NCBI GenBank assembly: GCA_022818135.1
Contig: JAFMSR010000018.1
Span: 25,185,017-25,249,016 of the forward strand
DNA: 64,000 nt
From: Saxidomus purpurata
Taxonomy: Eukaryota; Mollusca; Bivalvia; Venerida; Veneridae
Direction: 5' to 3'
The translations under genes and the position numbers were made by a program. The notes below the pieces were generated by a model. That model had not been told where the DNA came from, ran no database searches, and was given only the letters and a program-made list of their open reading frames with translations. How positions within the stretch are numbered: the first letter of the stretch is position 1; every line of letters starts with the position of its first letter. This document shows positions 12,901-22,489 of this stretch, one piece after another.

Positions 12901-15900
12901 GTTACAGTTAGATTATGTTTAGCTATTTTTCTATGTAAAAATGTGCATCATAATGCATGTAACTAAAACAAATGTACATGTACGTATAGATGTGTTATTT
13001 TACATATACATATATTATTATATATGCATATTATTTCTGATCACGTATTTTCATCTTTTAAACTATAATTAGTTATAACTTCAATATAAATGTTGCTTAT
13101 TTTATTTTTTATTTCACATTTATAATGAAGACAGACGCAACTACAAAGGAAATTAATGCCTGACCTGACAAACTAAGGATGTGTCCCTAGAACACCCTAT
13201 CATTCATTTACCAATTAAGGCACATCATCAGTATTTGGTATCCGCTGTATAGTTATATACTCAGTTCCAAAAGAAAGTGTGCACTTTTTTATTTTAAATA
13301 TCACCATTTTGATAAACGTATCGGTCTCAAATTACGAACACTACATTTATACACTATTTACTGTTGATTGAATATGCTATCAATGCACATGAAATTGAGC
13401 ATACATTGCCCTAAATTTTGATACGAAACATCATGTATTTCTGGTAAAAATAATACATAAAATCAACAAAAACCTAAGTGCACACTTTCTTTTGGAACTG
13501 AGTATATATATATATATCTTCATAACAAATAAGAATTCTCATACATGAATGATAAACTAATATTTGTTATAATGATAACTACGGAAGCCGTGAAGGAAAT
13601 TTTTTGTTAGCATTTGTGACTTATTTGTTATTTATTATTAGTTATTACTTATTTGTTATTAGTTAATTGTTATGAGTTACTGCATTCTTAAGCTATCTTA
13701 AATTGAAGTTAGTTTGTGTTTAGATATGTGTTTGTAAATGTGCATTATAATGCATGTAACTAAAACAAATATTCATGTATGTATGCGTAATAGTACATGT
13801 ACGTAGTATTACAGACCTTTATGGGAGTTATTTCTTATTACTTATTTCTTTTACAGTTATTAGTTTTTCATTCATGCATGAGCATTATTATTTCTTGCTT
13901 GTTATTTCTTACTTGTTATTTCTTATTTGTTATTTCTTACTTGTTATTTCCTACTAGTTATTTCTTATTTGTCATTTCTTACCTGTTATTTCTTAATTGT
14001 TATTTCTTATTTGTTATTTCGTATCTGTTACGGAGAAAGATGTAACCACAGCGGAAAGAAACGTATAGTTCATCTGTAAAGCCTACCAAAACTAAGGATG
14101 TGCCCTAATTGACATGACGCCAATGGGTCTTCTTGTCAGAATGTTTTATGGGCATATGCTTAGTTTGACAGGTTTACTAAACCGAACAGTTCTATCCACT
14201 GTAGTTACATCTGTCTTCATTACAAATGTGAAATAAATAAGAAATAATAATACTAATGATTTAGTAATAAAACTACAGTTTAAATGATAAAAATAACTAA
14301 TTAGAAATATTGTGCATATATTCATGTAATACTATGTACAGGTACAATAACACATGGATAAAAACATGTACATTTGTTTTAGTTTATACATGCACTATGA
14401 TGCACATTTTACATACAAAAATAGCTAGACATATTATAACTGTAACTAGTTTTAGAATGCAATAATTCACAAAGATAACAAATTGCTTTTTGTAATTAAA
14501 GTCATGCTGCACTTCTAACATTTGAAATGGGATTTTGTTACATACATTTCTCTATGTCTAATGTCTATCTTGTTATAGAGGGCCGTGAATGTAAATGTGT
14601 GTGTGTGTGCGTGTGTACGCCTACGTGTATGACTGTGTGTTTGGTGAGTCTTATCATTTTTTATTGAACTTGCCCCTTATCATCTGTTCTGCTGTTAACA
14701 AGTGATGCCCTTCGAGGGACATTTTTAGTTACATCTTACTACTTAAAACTACATGTCAATACATCCTACAAAAACAAAATGTATGATTTTAACGACCGGC
14801 CGTAAGCACAGAACTAATAAGGATTTACATTTAAAGTTGACAATTAATAATACACTTTTGCAAAACGTTAGTGTTCATAAGATGCTGGGTATTTATGTAG
14901 ATAATACTTTATCTTGGAATGTACAGCTTTCCAAAGTATCCTCCAAAATCAATTCTAAAATTGCCCTTATGAAACGAATTTCTAATTACTTAACCGATGA
15001 CATGAAAATTATGTTCTACAATGCGTACATTTTAACATCTATGGACTATTGTTGTACTATATGGGGAACCGGAACACGGTGTTTAAATACTATGTCCAAG
15101 TTACAAGCAAGAGTCGCAAGACTGATTAAACGAAAACCTTCGCGTACCTGTAGCACACCTTTGCTTAATGAATTAAAATGGCTGACTTTTTCTGATAGAT
15201 GCTTATATCATACGGCTGTTCTTGTTTACAAAGCTCGACATAATCTTGCTCCAGAATACATACTTGAGTTACTTAACTTTTCCAGTAATAAATCATATTG
15301 TCTTCGATCAGTAAGCAACACTAATATTGTGATACCAAACCAACGCACTATGTACATGAAACATTCTTTTACTAATATATCTGCTCACACTTGGAACAAT
15401 ATACCAATAGATATTCGTTTCAGTCAATCATTGAATTCATTCAAAAAATCATTGAAAAAACATTTATTGATGAAATATAACACTGCTACAGCACGTATGT
15501 GTATCGTGTGAAAAATGATGTATGTACAGTCAAACTTGTGAACAAATGCCACACGCTGGAAATTGATTAGCATGTATGATTATGGTCATCATAAATACCT
15601 TTACATAAGTTCTTAAATGACTTCTTCTCTTTCCCTCCTGATTTGTTTTAGTATTAGCGGTCTTTAACATAGGTTTGACTGTATATGGAATTCAAATGTC
15701 TTGAAATGTTTGCTATGAATTATTGAGTGATTGTCATTTATAAGTAGTATGTATAACTGAGTTGTTTATAGTTGAAATTTAGGTTTTGTTTATGTCCTTT
15801 TCATGTTTTCATTTTCAGAAGGCCATGTTTAAACTTAGTCATATGAATATTTGTTCATATTTCTGTATGTGTTACCTTCTTTAAATAAAGAATTTATTAT

Positions 15901-18900
15901 TATATTTATTATTAAGTAATAACAAATAAGTAACAAGAAATAAGTAATAAGAAGTAACTAAAAATGTCCCTCAAGATCTGTTGTCAAATAGTAGTGTGAT
16001 GAGTCGACAAAAATGAAGCAGCAGGGTATTTTAGAGAAATAGTTTTAGATCATAACTTGTTAGTTGATACAACTTAAATCATTGATGAATAAAGTAAGCT
16101 TCATAACAAGTTCTGGACAACTGTAAACTCGGCTCAGACAACTACTTCGACAATGATGAAATCTAACATTTCTAAACTAAAAAAACAAATTATATCTCTT
16201 ACTAGAAACTTAAGCTCTGTGATCAATAATTTAGATTTAAAAGCTATTATGCTGGAAATGATCATAAATAAATAAATAATGAATGAGTAACACTCTACAG
16301 ATCTCATAAAAAACAAACTTTGTTTTGCTCTATAAAAAAAAATAAAACTCACCATCCTTATCCATATTATTGAATTCAAAAATTGTCGAGGCTCGTCCTA
16401 GAATAGAGAAGACTTTAATTACTTCAATTTCTACATATACTTCTCAGAATGAGGATAAACTGTGTACAAGTCTTAGTCTGCAACACTTCAGTTTGATGGA
16501 AAAAAGTAGAGAAATATGATTGCCTGACAGAATATTATCATTATGGCGTTTACACACACATGCTGATATCTGCAAAATTAAATGCAGAATTAAATAATTA
16601 TATTCTTTATTGTTCTGAGTGAATTAGTGTAATCAAATACTAAAATCTATATGAATTTTTTGTTTGTTTTGATCAGCAGTTTGTGTCCTTTTGTTCAGTA
16701 AGTTATCATGCAAATATATGAAGTGCGATATTTATTTATTTATTTATTCATTTATTTATTAATGTGTTCCATCACATGTATACATATAACACATACAGTC
16801 ATGCATAAACCAACATAATTATATTAACATGTAAAGAATTATATGTGACTTCATACTCTACTTGCACAACAAATTACTATTACTAATTACACAGGTAAAA
16901 GTTAGATAACCAAGCCTAAAATATGCCATAAAAGGTTTTAGGTAAAAAAATTGAAAAGGAAAACTGCATTACTACGCATGAAATAAATGCCTTAGGATGA
17001 ACTGATTAGCAGTGATTACCTAAACATATATAAAAGATGACAAAGAACCGCTAATCTAAGACTCGTGACATATATCTACATAAAACAGTTCTTGTGTAAA
17101 ATTCAAGCGTCTAAAGAAAATATATACAAATAAAGTACTATATTGTTTACAAAGATAAAAAGTACGACGTTTAAGAACAATGTGAAATTACCATGTCAAT
17201 GATTTGTCTTAAAGCAAAGTCAATATTGACATCAGTTACAGCTGCTTTCTGGCACAGCGGTCTGGTTTCTGCCTGATAACCAGTTAGCACATCCCGAAAA
17301 AGGTCATCAAGTATAAAACAATGAACGCCTGAAACACGAAAAGACTGACACTACATGCAAGGTATAAACATAAATAGAATCAGGTGTTATGGAACAGTCG
17401 CCGACACTTTCTAACGTATTCAATCACTGTGTAATACTTGGAGCGTCTGAAACATGTACGCGTACATGACAACACTTATGTGCTTTGATGCATAAATCTG
17501 AATTGCAGTGTTACCATTTAAGCGTGTATCTGTTGCGACGAATAGAACAAAAATTATTCGAATACCTTAATTATAATGCGCGTGAAATTAGCTGCCAGTT
17601 GCCAGTTGCCAATTCAAAGCCGATTCAATTGGAATCTGGCAACTGGCAGCCAACTTCCCACTCTTGTTGCCAATTCGTCTCCACTTGCAAATATTAACCT
17701 AATACCAAGTTGTTGAAACTCGCGAATTGGCAACTGGCAAACTGGCAGCCACATTCCAATACGATTTTTATGTAAACATTTGAATAAAAGTTGAAATGGC
17801 AACTGGTAACCAACGTCATACTCCAGATGCCAATTCAACTTCTATAAAGTAGCCAAATCGTTCAACTTGCGTTTTGGTAACTGACAACTGGCAGGAAGAC
17901 GCCATTTCGATTTTCATATAAAAATCTGAATAAAAGTTGAATTAGCAACTGGCACCTTGCAACCAACGTCATACTCCAGATGCCAATTCAACTTCACTTG
18001 CAAATAGCCAATTCGTTCAACCTCGCGAATTGGCAACTGGCTACTGGCAGTCAGATAATAATTTGACTTCTGTCTGTTATTGTTAATAAAAAGTGAATTG
18101 GCAACTGGCAGCCAGATGCCAATTCGATTTGTTTGTAAAAATTTGAATAAAAGGTGAATAAGCAACTGTCAACTGTCAACCAACTTCATAGTCCTGGTGC
18201 CAATTCAACTTTCACTTGCCAATATTCAATTCGTTCAACCTAACAACTTGGCAACTGGCAATGGCAGCCAGAAGCCAATTCGTTCAACATCTCGAATTGG
18301 CAACTGGCAACTTCATTAAAAATAGCCAAATCGTTCAACTTGCGTATTGGCAACTGGCAACTGGCAGCCAGATGCCAATTCGATTTTCATATAAAAATTC
18401 TAAATAAAAATTGAATTGGCAACTGGCACCTGGCAACCAACGTCATACTCCAGATGCCAATTCACTTGCAAATAGCCAATGCGTTCAACATCGCGAAATC
18501 GCAACTGGCATTGGCAGCCAGGTGCCAATTCGATTTTCATATAAAAATCTAAATAAAAGTTGAATTGGCAACTGGCACCTGACAATCAACGTCATACTCC
18601 AGATGCCAATTCAACTTCACTTGCAAATAGCCAATGCGTTCAATCTCGCGAATTGGCAACTGGCAGCCAGATACCAATTCGACTTATGTCTGCTATTGTT
18701 AATAAAACTGTGAATTGACAACTGGAAATTGGCAGCCAGATGCCAATTCGATTTTTATGTAAAATTTGAATAAAAGTTGGCAGCCAAAAGCCAATACGTT
18801 CAACCTCGCGAATTGGCAAATGGCAGCCAGATACCAATTCGATTTTTATGTAAAATTTGAATAACAGTTGGCAGCCAGAAGCCAATTCAACATCGCGAAT

Positions 18901-21233
18901 TGGCAACTGGCAACTGGCAGCCACATGCCAATTTTAATTCTGTTTGTAGTTGTTAATAAAAAGTAAATTGGCAACTTGCAATTGGAAGCCAGACTGGCAA
19001 ACTAGCAGCTGAATTGGCATCTTGAGTAAGAAGTTGGGTTGCCATTTCGACTTTATTTTATTGGCATCTTGCTGTCAGTTACCAATTTACTTTTTATTCT
19101 TAATTACAGACATAAGTCGAATTGGCATCTGGCTGACAATTGCCAGTTGTCAGTTGCCAATTCGTGAGGTTGAACGAATTGGCTATTTGCAAGTGAAAGT
19201 TGAATTGGTTGGCATCTGGAATATGAAGTAGGTTGCCAGTTGCCATTTTAACTTCTATTAAGATTTTTTACATAAAAATCGAATTGGCATCTGTGCCAAT
19301 TCACGTGGTTTAACAACTTTGCTTTTGGTTAATACATTGTATTTGCAAGTGAAGACGAATTGGAAACAAGAGTGTAAAGTTAGCTGCCAGTTGATAATTG
19401 AATCGGCATTGAAATGGCAATTGGCAACTGGCAACTGGCAGCTAACTTCACGCACATTTAGTTATATCCAGAATGATAATAAACAATGAATGGACGTACA
19501 CATATAGTCTGGCATAATTCAATGATATTTGAGATAAATTTCCTGTCATTTTGAATACACACCTGTAACAGATGGCGATAATGTATTTCAGAGCTGAAAG
19601 CTCAAAGTATAGATTTCTACTTCAAGCAAACAAATTCAAAACGCATACATTATCAAAAGGCATAAAATAAACGATTTATTTCAGGTTCAGTAATGTTGAA
19701 ATGCAAGTAGACATTTTTTAAATTGTCGATTTTGATGTTACAATAGCCATTTACTCCAGGAGAATATCACATAAACATTTGTTCGAAGTACCGAACGATT
19801 CAAACTATTTTAACTGTCACCACAAAATACTCATAAAGGAAAAAGAAACAATTTGTTTTCAATTCCCTCGCAACAAATATTGCCTAGAGACCAAATTAAA
19901 TGTTCATCGGCACGTTAGTTGACAGGCAAGACGAGAAAAAAGATGTTGCGGATCGTTAATTAACGTAGTGCTTCTAATTCTGACCAACGCCCGTTTTAAT
20001 TTAATGCTAGGTAGAATACTGAATGTACTGAAAATAATAAAGCTTTTTCAGTTACCCTGTAACACTGCTGAATTATGCTTTTCTTTCGTAGTCATGTCGT
20101 TTCTTCGTGAAACATTGAGTTCAGATAAAAAATGTAGCATTGTTAGGGTTCTCGAAAAACGTTATGCGCTATGTTTATAACACACGTATATTAATTTGGA
20201 TGAAGAAAGCAACGTTAGCAGTGATTTCGTACAAATGACTGCTAATTAAAGCGACAAGACATATTTATAATGCAATTCCTACGAGTAATTTAAAATCCAA
20301 ATTGTTAAATTTCAGATACCTTTAAACATAGATCTACGTTAGCTCAGTTTAGCTGTGGAGTAGCTCCACTGAAATTAGAGACTGGAAGATACGAAAATAT
20401 CTTAGAAAATCTACGCCTATGCCCTATTTGTAAAACTGAAATTGAAAATGAAATACATGTTTTGTTTCATTGTTATCCATATCAATGTTTTAGAGATGCA
20501 TTCACAAGTGAAGCATGTGAAGTTAATGACAATTTATTGAACCTTTCTGATGAAAATAAATTAAAATTTGTACTGTCTGATGGAAATATGTTTAAAATAA
20601 GTGCTAATACCTGTTTTATTAATTTAGAAACAAGAAACAATTTGCTGTACAAATGATAAGGTTGTAAATGTATATTTTATCGTATGTACAATGTAACTAA
20701 TACCAGTGATATGAATAACTGTTCATGTAGTCATACGGACTTAACTCAGTAGCCATTTTGATTTTCAAAGCTTTTGGTACATATTTGTGTCTATAAGCCT
20801 TTTGGTACATATTTGTGTCTATAAGCCATGTGACATCAAAGCTTTTGGTACATATTTGTGTCTATAAGCCATGTGATATTAAAGCTGTTAATACATGCCG
20901 AAACTTTACAGATATTTTTAACAACTTATAGATATTTCCCCTTGATCAGTATTTTATCTATTTCTTATTTAAGGTAATCTTTAAATATTAGCAGTTGTAA
21001 TGATAGTGTAACTATGTAAATAATTTGTCATAATAGTCTCTCATATTTCTATATAGAAAGGTTTGCATGATAGTTTGTGTATATTAAATCTGTGGTATTT
21101 TGTATCATATAGAGTGAGACTTAAATAAATTAAATATCCAAAGTGATCATGGGTCTGTTAAAAGACAAGAAAAATACTGAAAAAAGTATTTCTCACCTGA
21201 TACAGCTATTAGGAAGAAACTCTTAACGTCCAT
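570..21233 (-). CDS. Nicotinic acetylcholine receptor-like Cys-loop subunit, complete, 9 exons, non-alpha type
   Basis: Joined exons (minus strand, 5' to 3'): 21233-21197, 17328-17192, 16397-16353, 11452-11343, 10845-10753, 9521-9257, 4097-3902, 2875-2679, 989-570. Every junction is GT-AG, all phases agree, and the joined frame is open for 499 codons, the usual length for the family. Order seen: signal peptide (about 1-17), extracellular ligand-binding domain with loop [10 protein letters not shown] (101-109), Cys-loop C152-x13-C166 containing FPFD, loop B W173, then M1 (233-255), M2 (263-283), M3 (296-320), a cytoplasmic loop and M4 (456-484). Loop C has Y214 but no CC pair, so by family rules it supplies the complementary side, not the principal side. 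GEK before M2 and Glu20' argue for a cation channel; Glu at 4' is odd. Ligand is unknown. Family call is very secure; the subtype is not. Confidence 0.93.
1835..1945. repeat. Degenerate GGTACGAGTTGACT-type repeat in nAChR intron 8
   Basis: Five to six diverged copies of a motif close to GGTACGAGTTGAC. Intron 8 (990-2678) otherwise shows a duplicated block (2176-2225 and 2276-2322, each with ATCTCAGAAGTACCT) and no gene. Confidence 0.5.
2679..2875 (-). CDS. nAChR-like exon 8 (M3 and start of cytoplasmic loop)
   Basis: Acceptor TTTGCAG, phase 1. Encodes [20 protein letters not shown] (M3), then [11 protein letters not shown]...LARIM, the M3-following amphipathic segment typical of nicotinic subunits. 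Ends at CCAGTG|GTAAGAG in phase 0. Confidence 0.94.
3902..4097 (-). CDS. nAChR-like exon 7 (M1 and M2)
   Basis: Begins [14 protein letters not shown] (M1) and includes [19 protein letters not shown] (M2). In M2 numbering: Glu-1', Lys0', Leu9', Glu20' are canonical, Glu4' and Gln15' are not. The donor at ATGG|GTAAAT was chosen over an upstream AAG|GTATCT because only it keeps phase 1 into exon 8. Confidence 0.95.
4802..6523. repeat. Foldback-like element: 39-bp satellite with an inverted distal half
   Basis: From 4802 to about 6080 a 39-bp unit (core GTGGCAGCGTGAGGTCAGCA) is repeated about 32 times. The copies at 4884-5160 are almost identical. From about 6130 to 6523 the same motif continues in reverse complement (CTGCTGACTTCACGCTGCC), across a non-repeat spacer of about 50 bp. 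Two inverted tandem arrays around a spacer is the layout of foldback transposons. The 13-residue periodic open frames inside come from the 39-bp period and are not genes. It lies in intron 6 of the receptor gene. Confidence 0.8.
5897..5974. mobile_element. Short hairpin insertion inside the 39-bp satellite
   Basis: An AATCTCATTAAAATCA arm and its reverse complement TGATTTTAATGAGATT enclose about 46 bp unrelated to the satellite. The array resumes on both sides (GCAGCAGCC / ACAGCAGCCTGAC). This is what a small palindromic MITE inserted into the array would look like. Confidence 0.65.
7335..7485 (+). mobile_element. tRNA-derived SINE fragment
   Basis: Has a B-box-like GGTTCGAGCCCTGCG, then a body with TGTCTCTTTATGTGAGA, TTCTTCCCAGGAACTATGGT and GGGCGTTAAAC. 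The same body appears in reverse at 23455-23605, which supports a dispersed SINE. Confidence 0.7.
7501..7627. repeat. Three-copy 40-bp tandem repeat
   Basis: TGGATTACAAGAGAAGGTCA begins at 7521, 7561 and 7601, a period of exactly 40 bp with nearly no divergence. It adjoins the 3' side of the SINE at 7335-7485 and may be its tail. Confidence 0.9.
8521..8702. mobile_element. MITE-like element with ACAGTCAAACCTGTG termini
   Basis: Begins TACAGTCAAACCTGTGG and ends with the near reverse complement TTCACAGGTTTGAATA. Internal sub-motifs AAAGGTCACNNTGT are repeated. Related termini are seen at 15525-15683. Intron 6 of the receptor gene. Confidence 0.65.
9257..9521 (-). CDS. nAChR-like exon 6 (Cys-loop, loops B and C)
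   Basis: Encodes the Cys-loop ([15 protein letters not shown], 13 residues between the cysteines), loop B (FGSWAYSG) and strands around loop C (EWHVHNAP... [13 protein letters not shown]). The expected Y-x-C-C of alpha subunits is replaced by Y-G-D-D. Ends with FLE at a GTAAGA donor, just before M1. 265 nt, ends in phase 0. Confidence 0.96.
9661..9722 (+). repeat. C-rich low-complexity tract
   Basis: Runs of C broken by single G, A or T (CCCCTGCCCCCCGCTCCCCC). Intron 5 of the receptor gene (9522-10752) holds nothing else recognised. Confidence 0.85.
10753..10845 (-). CDS. nAChR-like exon 5 (loop E region)
   Basis: Starts after an ATCTCAG acceptor, completes an Asn codon, and encodes [20 protein letters not shown] then NYNFPSVL before an AG|GTAACT donor. 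The 'NG.V.(W/Y)..P' pattern is the strand before the Cys-loop. A family tryptophan is replaced by Tyr. 93 nt, phase 2 in and phase 2 out. Confidence 0.92.
11343..11452 (-). CDS. nAChR-like exon 4 (loop D and loop A)
   Basis: 110 nt, the size conserved in nicotinic genes, phase 0 in and phase 2 out. Encodes [10 protein letters not shown], then YDG..EITLP and [11 protein letters not shown]75 is the loop D tryptophan region, and WVPD (101-104) is loop A. A cysteine at 78 is unusual. Confidence 0.95.
11880..12800 (+). pseudogene. 5'-truncated, frameshifted LINE reverse-transcriptase 3' fragment
   Basis: Begins with [13 protein letters not shown] and IKFWLKV in one frame, continues in a second frame ([13 protein letters not shown]), and ends with YLTCFRL...LELGRY-like text and a zinc-knuckle CKCC...EYHFLMCC, typical of the end of non-LTR retrotransposon polyproteins in molluscs. 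At least two frame changes (near 12085 and 12185) show that it is dead. The 3' end is near GCTGAATAAAACTGACTGAC. Intron 3 of the receptor gene. Confidence 0.85.
12860..13145 (+). repeat. Left arm of a large inverted repeat
   Basis: TGTGAATTATTGCATTCTAA, then GTGCATCATAATGCATGTAAC, through to TGAAGACAGACG. It matches, in reverse complement, 14210-14485 over most of its length. A third, direct copy of the central part lies at 13675-13800. Confidence 0.75.
13255..13507. mobile_element. MITE with perfect 32-bp terminal inverted repeats
   Basis: Arms 13255-13286 and 13476-13507 are exact reverse complements (core CAGTTCCAAAAGAAAGTGTG). The arms lie in TA-rich flanks, and the interior of about 190 bp has no coding frame. 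Size and TA context fit a Tc1/mariner-type non-autonomous element. Confidence 0.85.
13600..14035 (+). repeat. TTATTTCTTACTTG-type tandem repeat with a copy of the inverted-repeat core
   Basis: Short units of about 10-14 bp (TTATTTCTTA, CTTGTTATTTC) occur at 13620-13670 and 13840-14030. A direct copy of the 12.9-kb arm lies between them. The open frames over it (FLVISYLL repeats) are low-complexity read-through. Confidence 0.75.
14210..14485 (-). repeat. Right arm of the large inverted repeat
   Basis: Reverse complement of the block at 12860-13145: read on the minus strand it gives ATTATTGCATTCTAAAACTA, then TGTGCATCATAGTGCATGTA, then a TGAAGACAGATG end. Together the arms enclose about 1.1 kb that includes the 13.3-kb MITE. 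Confidence 0.75.
14735..15905 (+). mobile_element. 5'-truncated LINE (jockey/RTE-like RT C-terminus and 3' UTR)
   Basis: An intact 252-codon frame runs 14753-15511: [66 protein letters not shown]. This is the conserved C-terminal part of reverse transcriptases of jockey-like LINEs (thumb and downstream). The catalytic domain upstream is missing. The 3' UTR ends at AATAAAGAATTTATTATTAT, a tail-like end. The open frame suggests a fairly recent insertion. Intron 3 of the receptor gene. Confidence 0.88.
15525..15683. mobile_element. MITE inserted in the LINE 3' UTR
   Basis: Ends are TACAGTCAAACTTGTG and CATAGGTTTGACTGTA, inverted repeats of about 13 bp, 159 bp in all. It starts 14 bp after the LINE stop codon, so it either inserted there later or travels with the LINE. 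Related to 8521-8702. Confidence 0.7.
16353..16397 (-). CDS. nAChR-like exon 3 (45-nt micro-exon)
   Basis: A TTCTAG acceptor, 15 codons reading [15 protein letters not shown], then a GTGAGT donor; phase 0 to phase 0. Nicotinic genes characteristically carry a 45-nt exon of the type DEKNQ..TTN.W here, and both the length and the D-E...W pattern fit. It sits between exons 2 and 4 and completes loop D together with exon 4. Confidence 0.9.
16727..16765 (+). repeat. (TTTA)n microsatellite
   Basis: About nine TTTA units with two substitutions. Intron 2 of the receptor gene (16398-17191) is otherwise featureless. Confidence 0.85.
17192..17328 (-). CDS. nAChR-like exon 2 (N-terminal helix and first beta strands)
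   Basis: Begins after a TTTCAG acceptor and ends before GTAATT. It encodes [19 protein letters not shown] followed by [13 protein letters not shown], the classic N-terminal helix and strand beta-1 of nicotinic subunits. Phase 1 in, phase 0 out (137 nt). It contains an extra Cys (LCQK) not typical of vertebrate subunits. Confidence 0.92.
17580..19455. repeat. Foldback-like element built of GGCAACTGGCAGCCAGATGCC repeats
   Basis: The ends mirror each other: GTGAAATTAGCTGCCAGTTG at the left, CAACTGGCAGCTAACTTCAC at the right. The left part carries many short modules (AATTGGCAACTGGCAGCCAG, TTCACTTGCAAATAGCCAA, TCGATTTTCATATAAAAAT) in one order. From about 19020 the same modules recur in reverse complement (TTGGCATCTGGCTGACAA, CGAATTGGCTATTTGCAAGT). 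So it is an inverted pair of module arrays of about 1.9 kb. A lone end-like copy lies at 54345-54372. It fills much of intron 1 of the receptor gene. Confidence 0.8.
20320..21130 (+). pseudogene. LINE 3' fragment with zinc knuckle
   Basis: The frame reads [38 protein letters not shown], then about 60 more residues to a stop near 20656. The GVAPL.LETGRY...LCPIC...HVLFHC text is the end of bivalve non-LTR retrotransposon polyproteins. The 3' UTR runs to ACTTAAATAAATTAAAT near 21130. 5' truncated. Confidence 0.85.
20762..20880. repeat. Three-copy tandem repeat in the LINE 3' UTR
   Basis: Three copies of CTTTTGGTACATATTTGTGT plus CTATAAGCC, with 10-14 bp linkers missing from the first junction. 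Young, as the copies are identical. Confidence 0.85.
21197..21233 (-). CDS. nAChR-like exon 1 (start codon, signal peptide)
   Basis: Encodes [12 protein letters not shown] plus one base of a Gly codon, followed by a GTGAG donor. Chosen because exon 2 needs an upstream phase-1 exon with a start and a hydrophobic leader, and this one fits exactly. Joined to exon 2 it gives a hydrophobic stretch running to about residue 17. The promoter and 5' UTR above 21233 were not recognised. Confidence 0.75.
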
Positions 21234-21989
21234 GACTTTTGTGTACAGGTAATCCGTTAATCAACACTGAATCGTTCTTATTCTAAACTAGTTTAGCGTG
21301 TGACGAATTAACTCTTACGTCGTGTTTAAGTATCAACAATTCTAAGGACAGATCGAAAACGATCACGTCACTGAAATTGATCATGCATTTGTCTGTAATA
21401 ACACCGGGTAGTGCTAGAGCAATAATCAATTCTACTGAATGATGTCCATATCGGAGTTATTATTCAAATTTCTGCAATGTTTACTAGCGATTTGATCACC
21501 GTAGTCACACAGGGCGTAGTTATTGAATTCTTTACAATTAATTATCTCTGCTTTGATCATTCCCGGATGCCCCTACTACTACCTGCACAGTGGTGTTTAC
21601 TTTGACAGTACTCTATTTATTCAGGCTATGTGAAAAGGTAAAGTGAGTAAATAAACTAATAGCTTGGAAATAAATGTACTCTTGTATTTCTATTATAGAC
21701 CAACTGCTCCTATCAAAATTGTTAACTACCGCAAATGTGCAGTGGTGATATTTTCATGGGGTATGCTGTAGTATTGTTTGTACATAATACTCTGTTCGTA
21801 TGACACCGGCAAGTGACAAAAGTTCTGTTTAAAGATTGGCGTAGTTTGCATTTGTTCTATTGTTTTTCAAGTATAATTGGGTAACCACAAAGAAATGGCA
21901 AAATATAGCAAAACATGCGAAAGAATGAATTAAATATAATTTACGAAATGTTTGTAATGTCCTTGAGCAAAAATTTTTATTGTGCGTAT

Positions 21990-22205
21990 ACATGCAGTGA
22001 TGATCCTACGGCTTTGAATTTTGAGGGCATCTCGAACTCTGAGCAGCTATTTTTAGCCTGGAAACGGGTGGTGTAGAATTTTCTTTGTTTTTTATAATTG
22101 TTTGTGTCTCTATGAACAGGTAACCTGCACAGACTTTGAGAGCAATGAAATACCTACACGCCAATGTATTTTTTTGGAAAATCTTTGAAGTAACGAGCAA
22201 TTACG
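21990..22205 (+). mobile_element. Solo end of a TIR element
   Basis: GCAGTGATGATCCTACGGC, then GTGTAGAATTTTCTTTG, then ATGAACAGGTAACCTGCACA. It matches the inverted right arm of the element at 59271-59891 over about 200 bp. Upstream of the receptor gene. Confidence 0.65.
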
Positions 22206-22489
22206 GCGAGTAAAGAAACGCAAAACAGGTTTAAAACACATTTCAGTCAGAAACAGCCTAATAATCTTCCAGTTTTACAAATATTGTAGTGTTTTGGCAT
22301 GCTGTCCTAAAATCTGAACCCTCCTTGATCTTGGTCGCGGCAGAAGATTCTGCCAAATACAAGTCTAGGATCATGCACAGATTGAAATACTGGCACAATG
22401 CGTAATGTTGAGTTGTTGGACTGTGAAGATAAACTAGATCAACAATAACTCAAATGTAATATTGTAAGTAAAATAAGAGGTCCAAGATA

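Noticed and set aside
13775..14045. Membrane-like frame ([14 protein letters not shown])
   Set aside because: Low-complexity TTATTTCTTA repeat gives Leu/Phe/Ser-rich text in any frame.
17485..19455. Short frames with [10 protein letters not shown] and [10 protein letters not shown] text
   Set aside because: Translation of the foldback repeat modules, seen on both strands.
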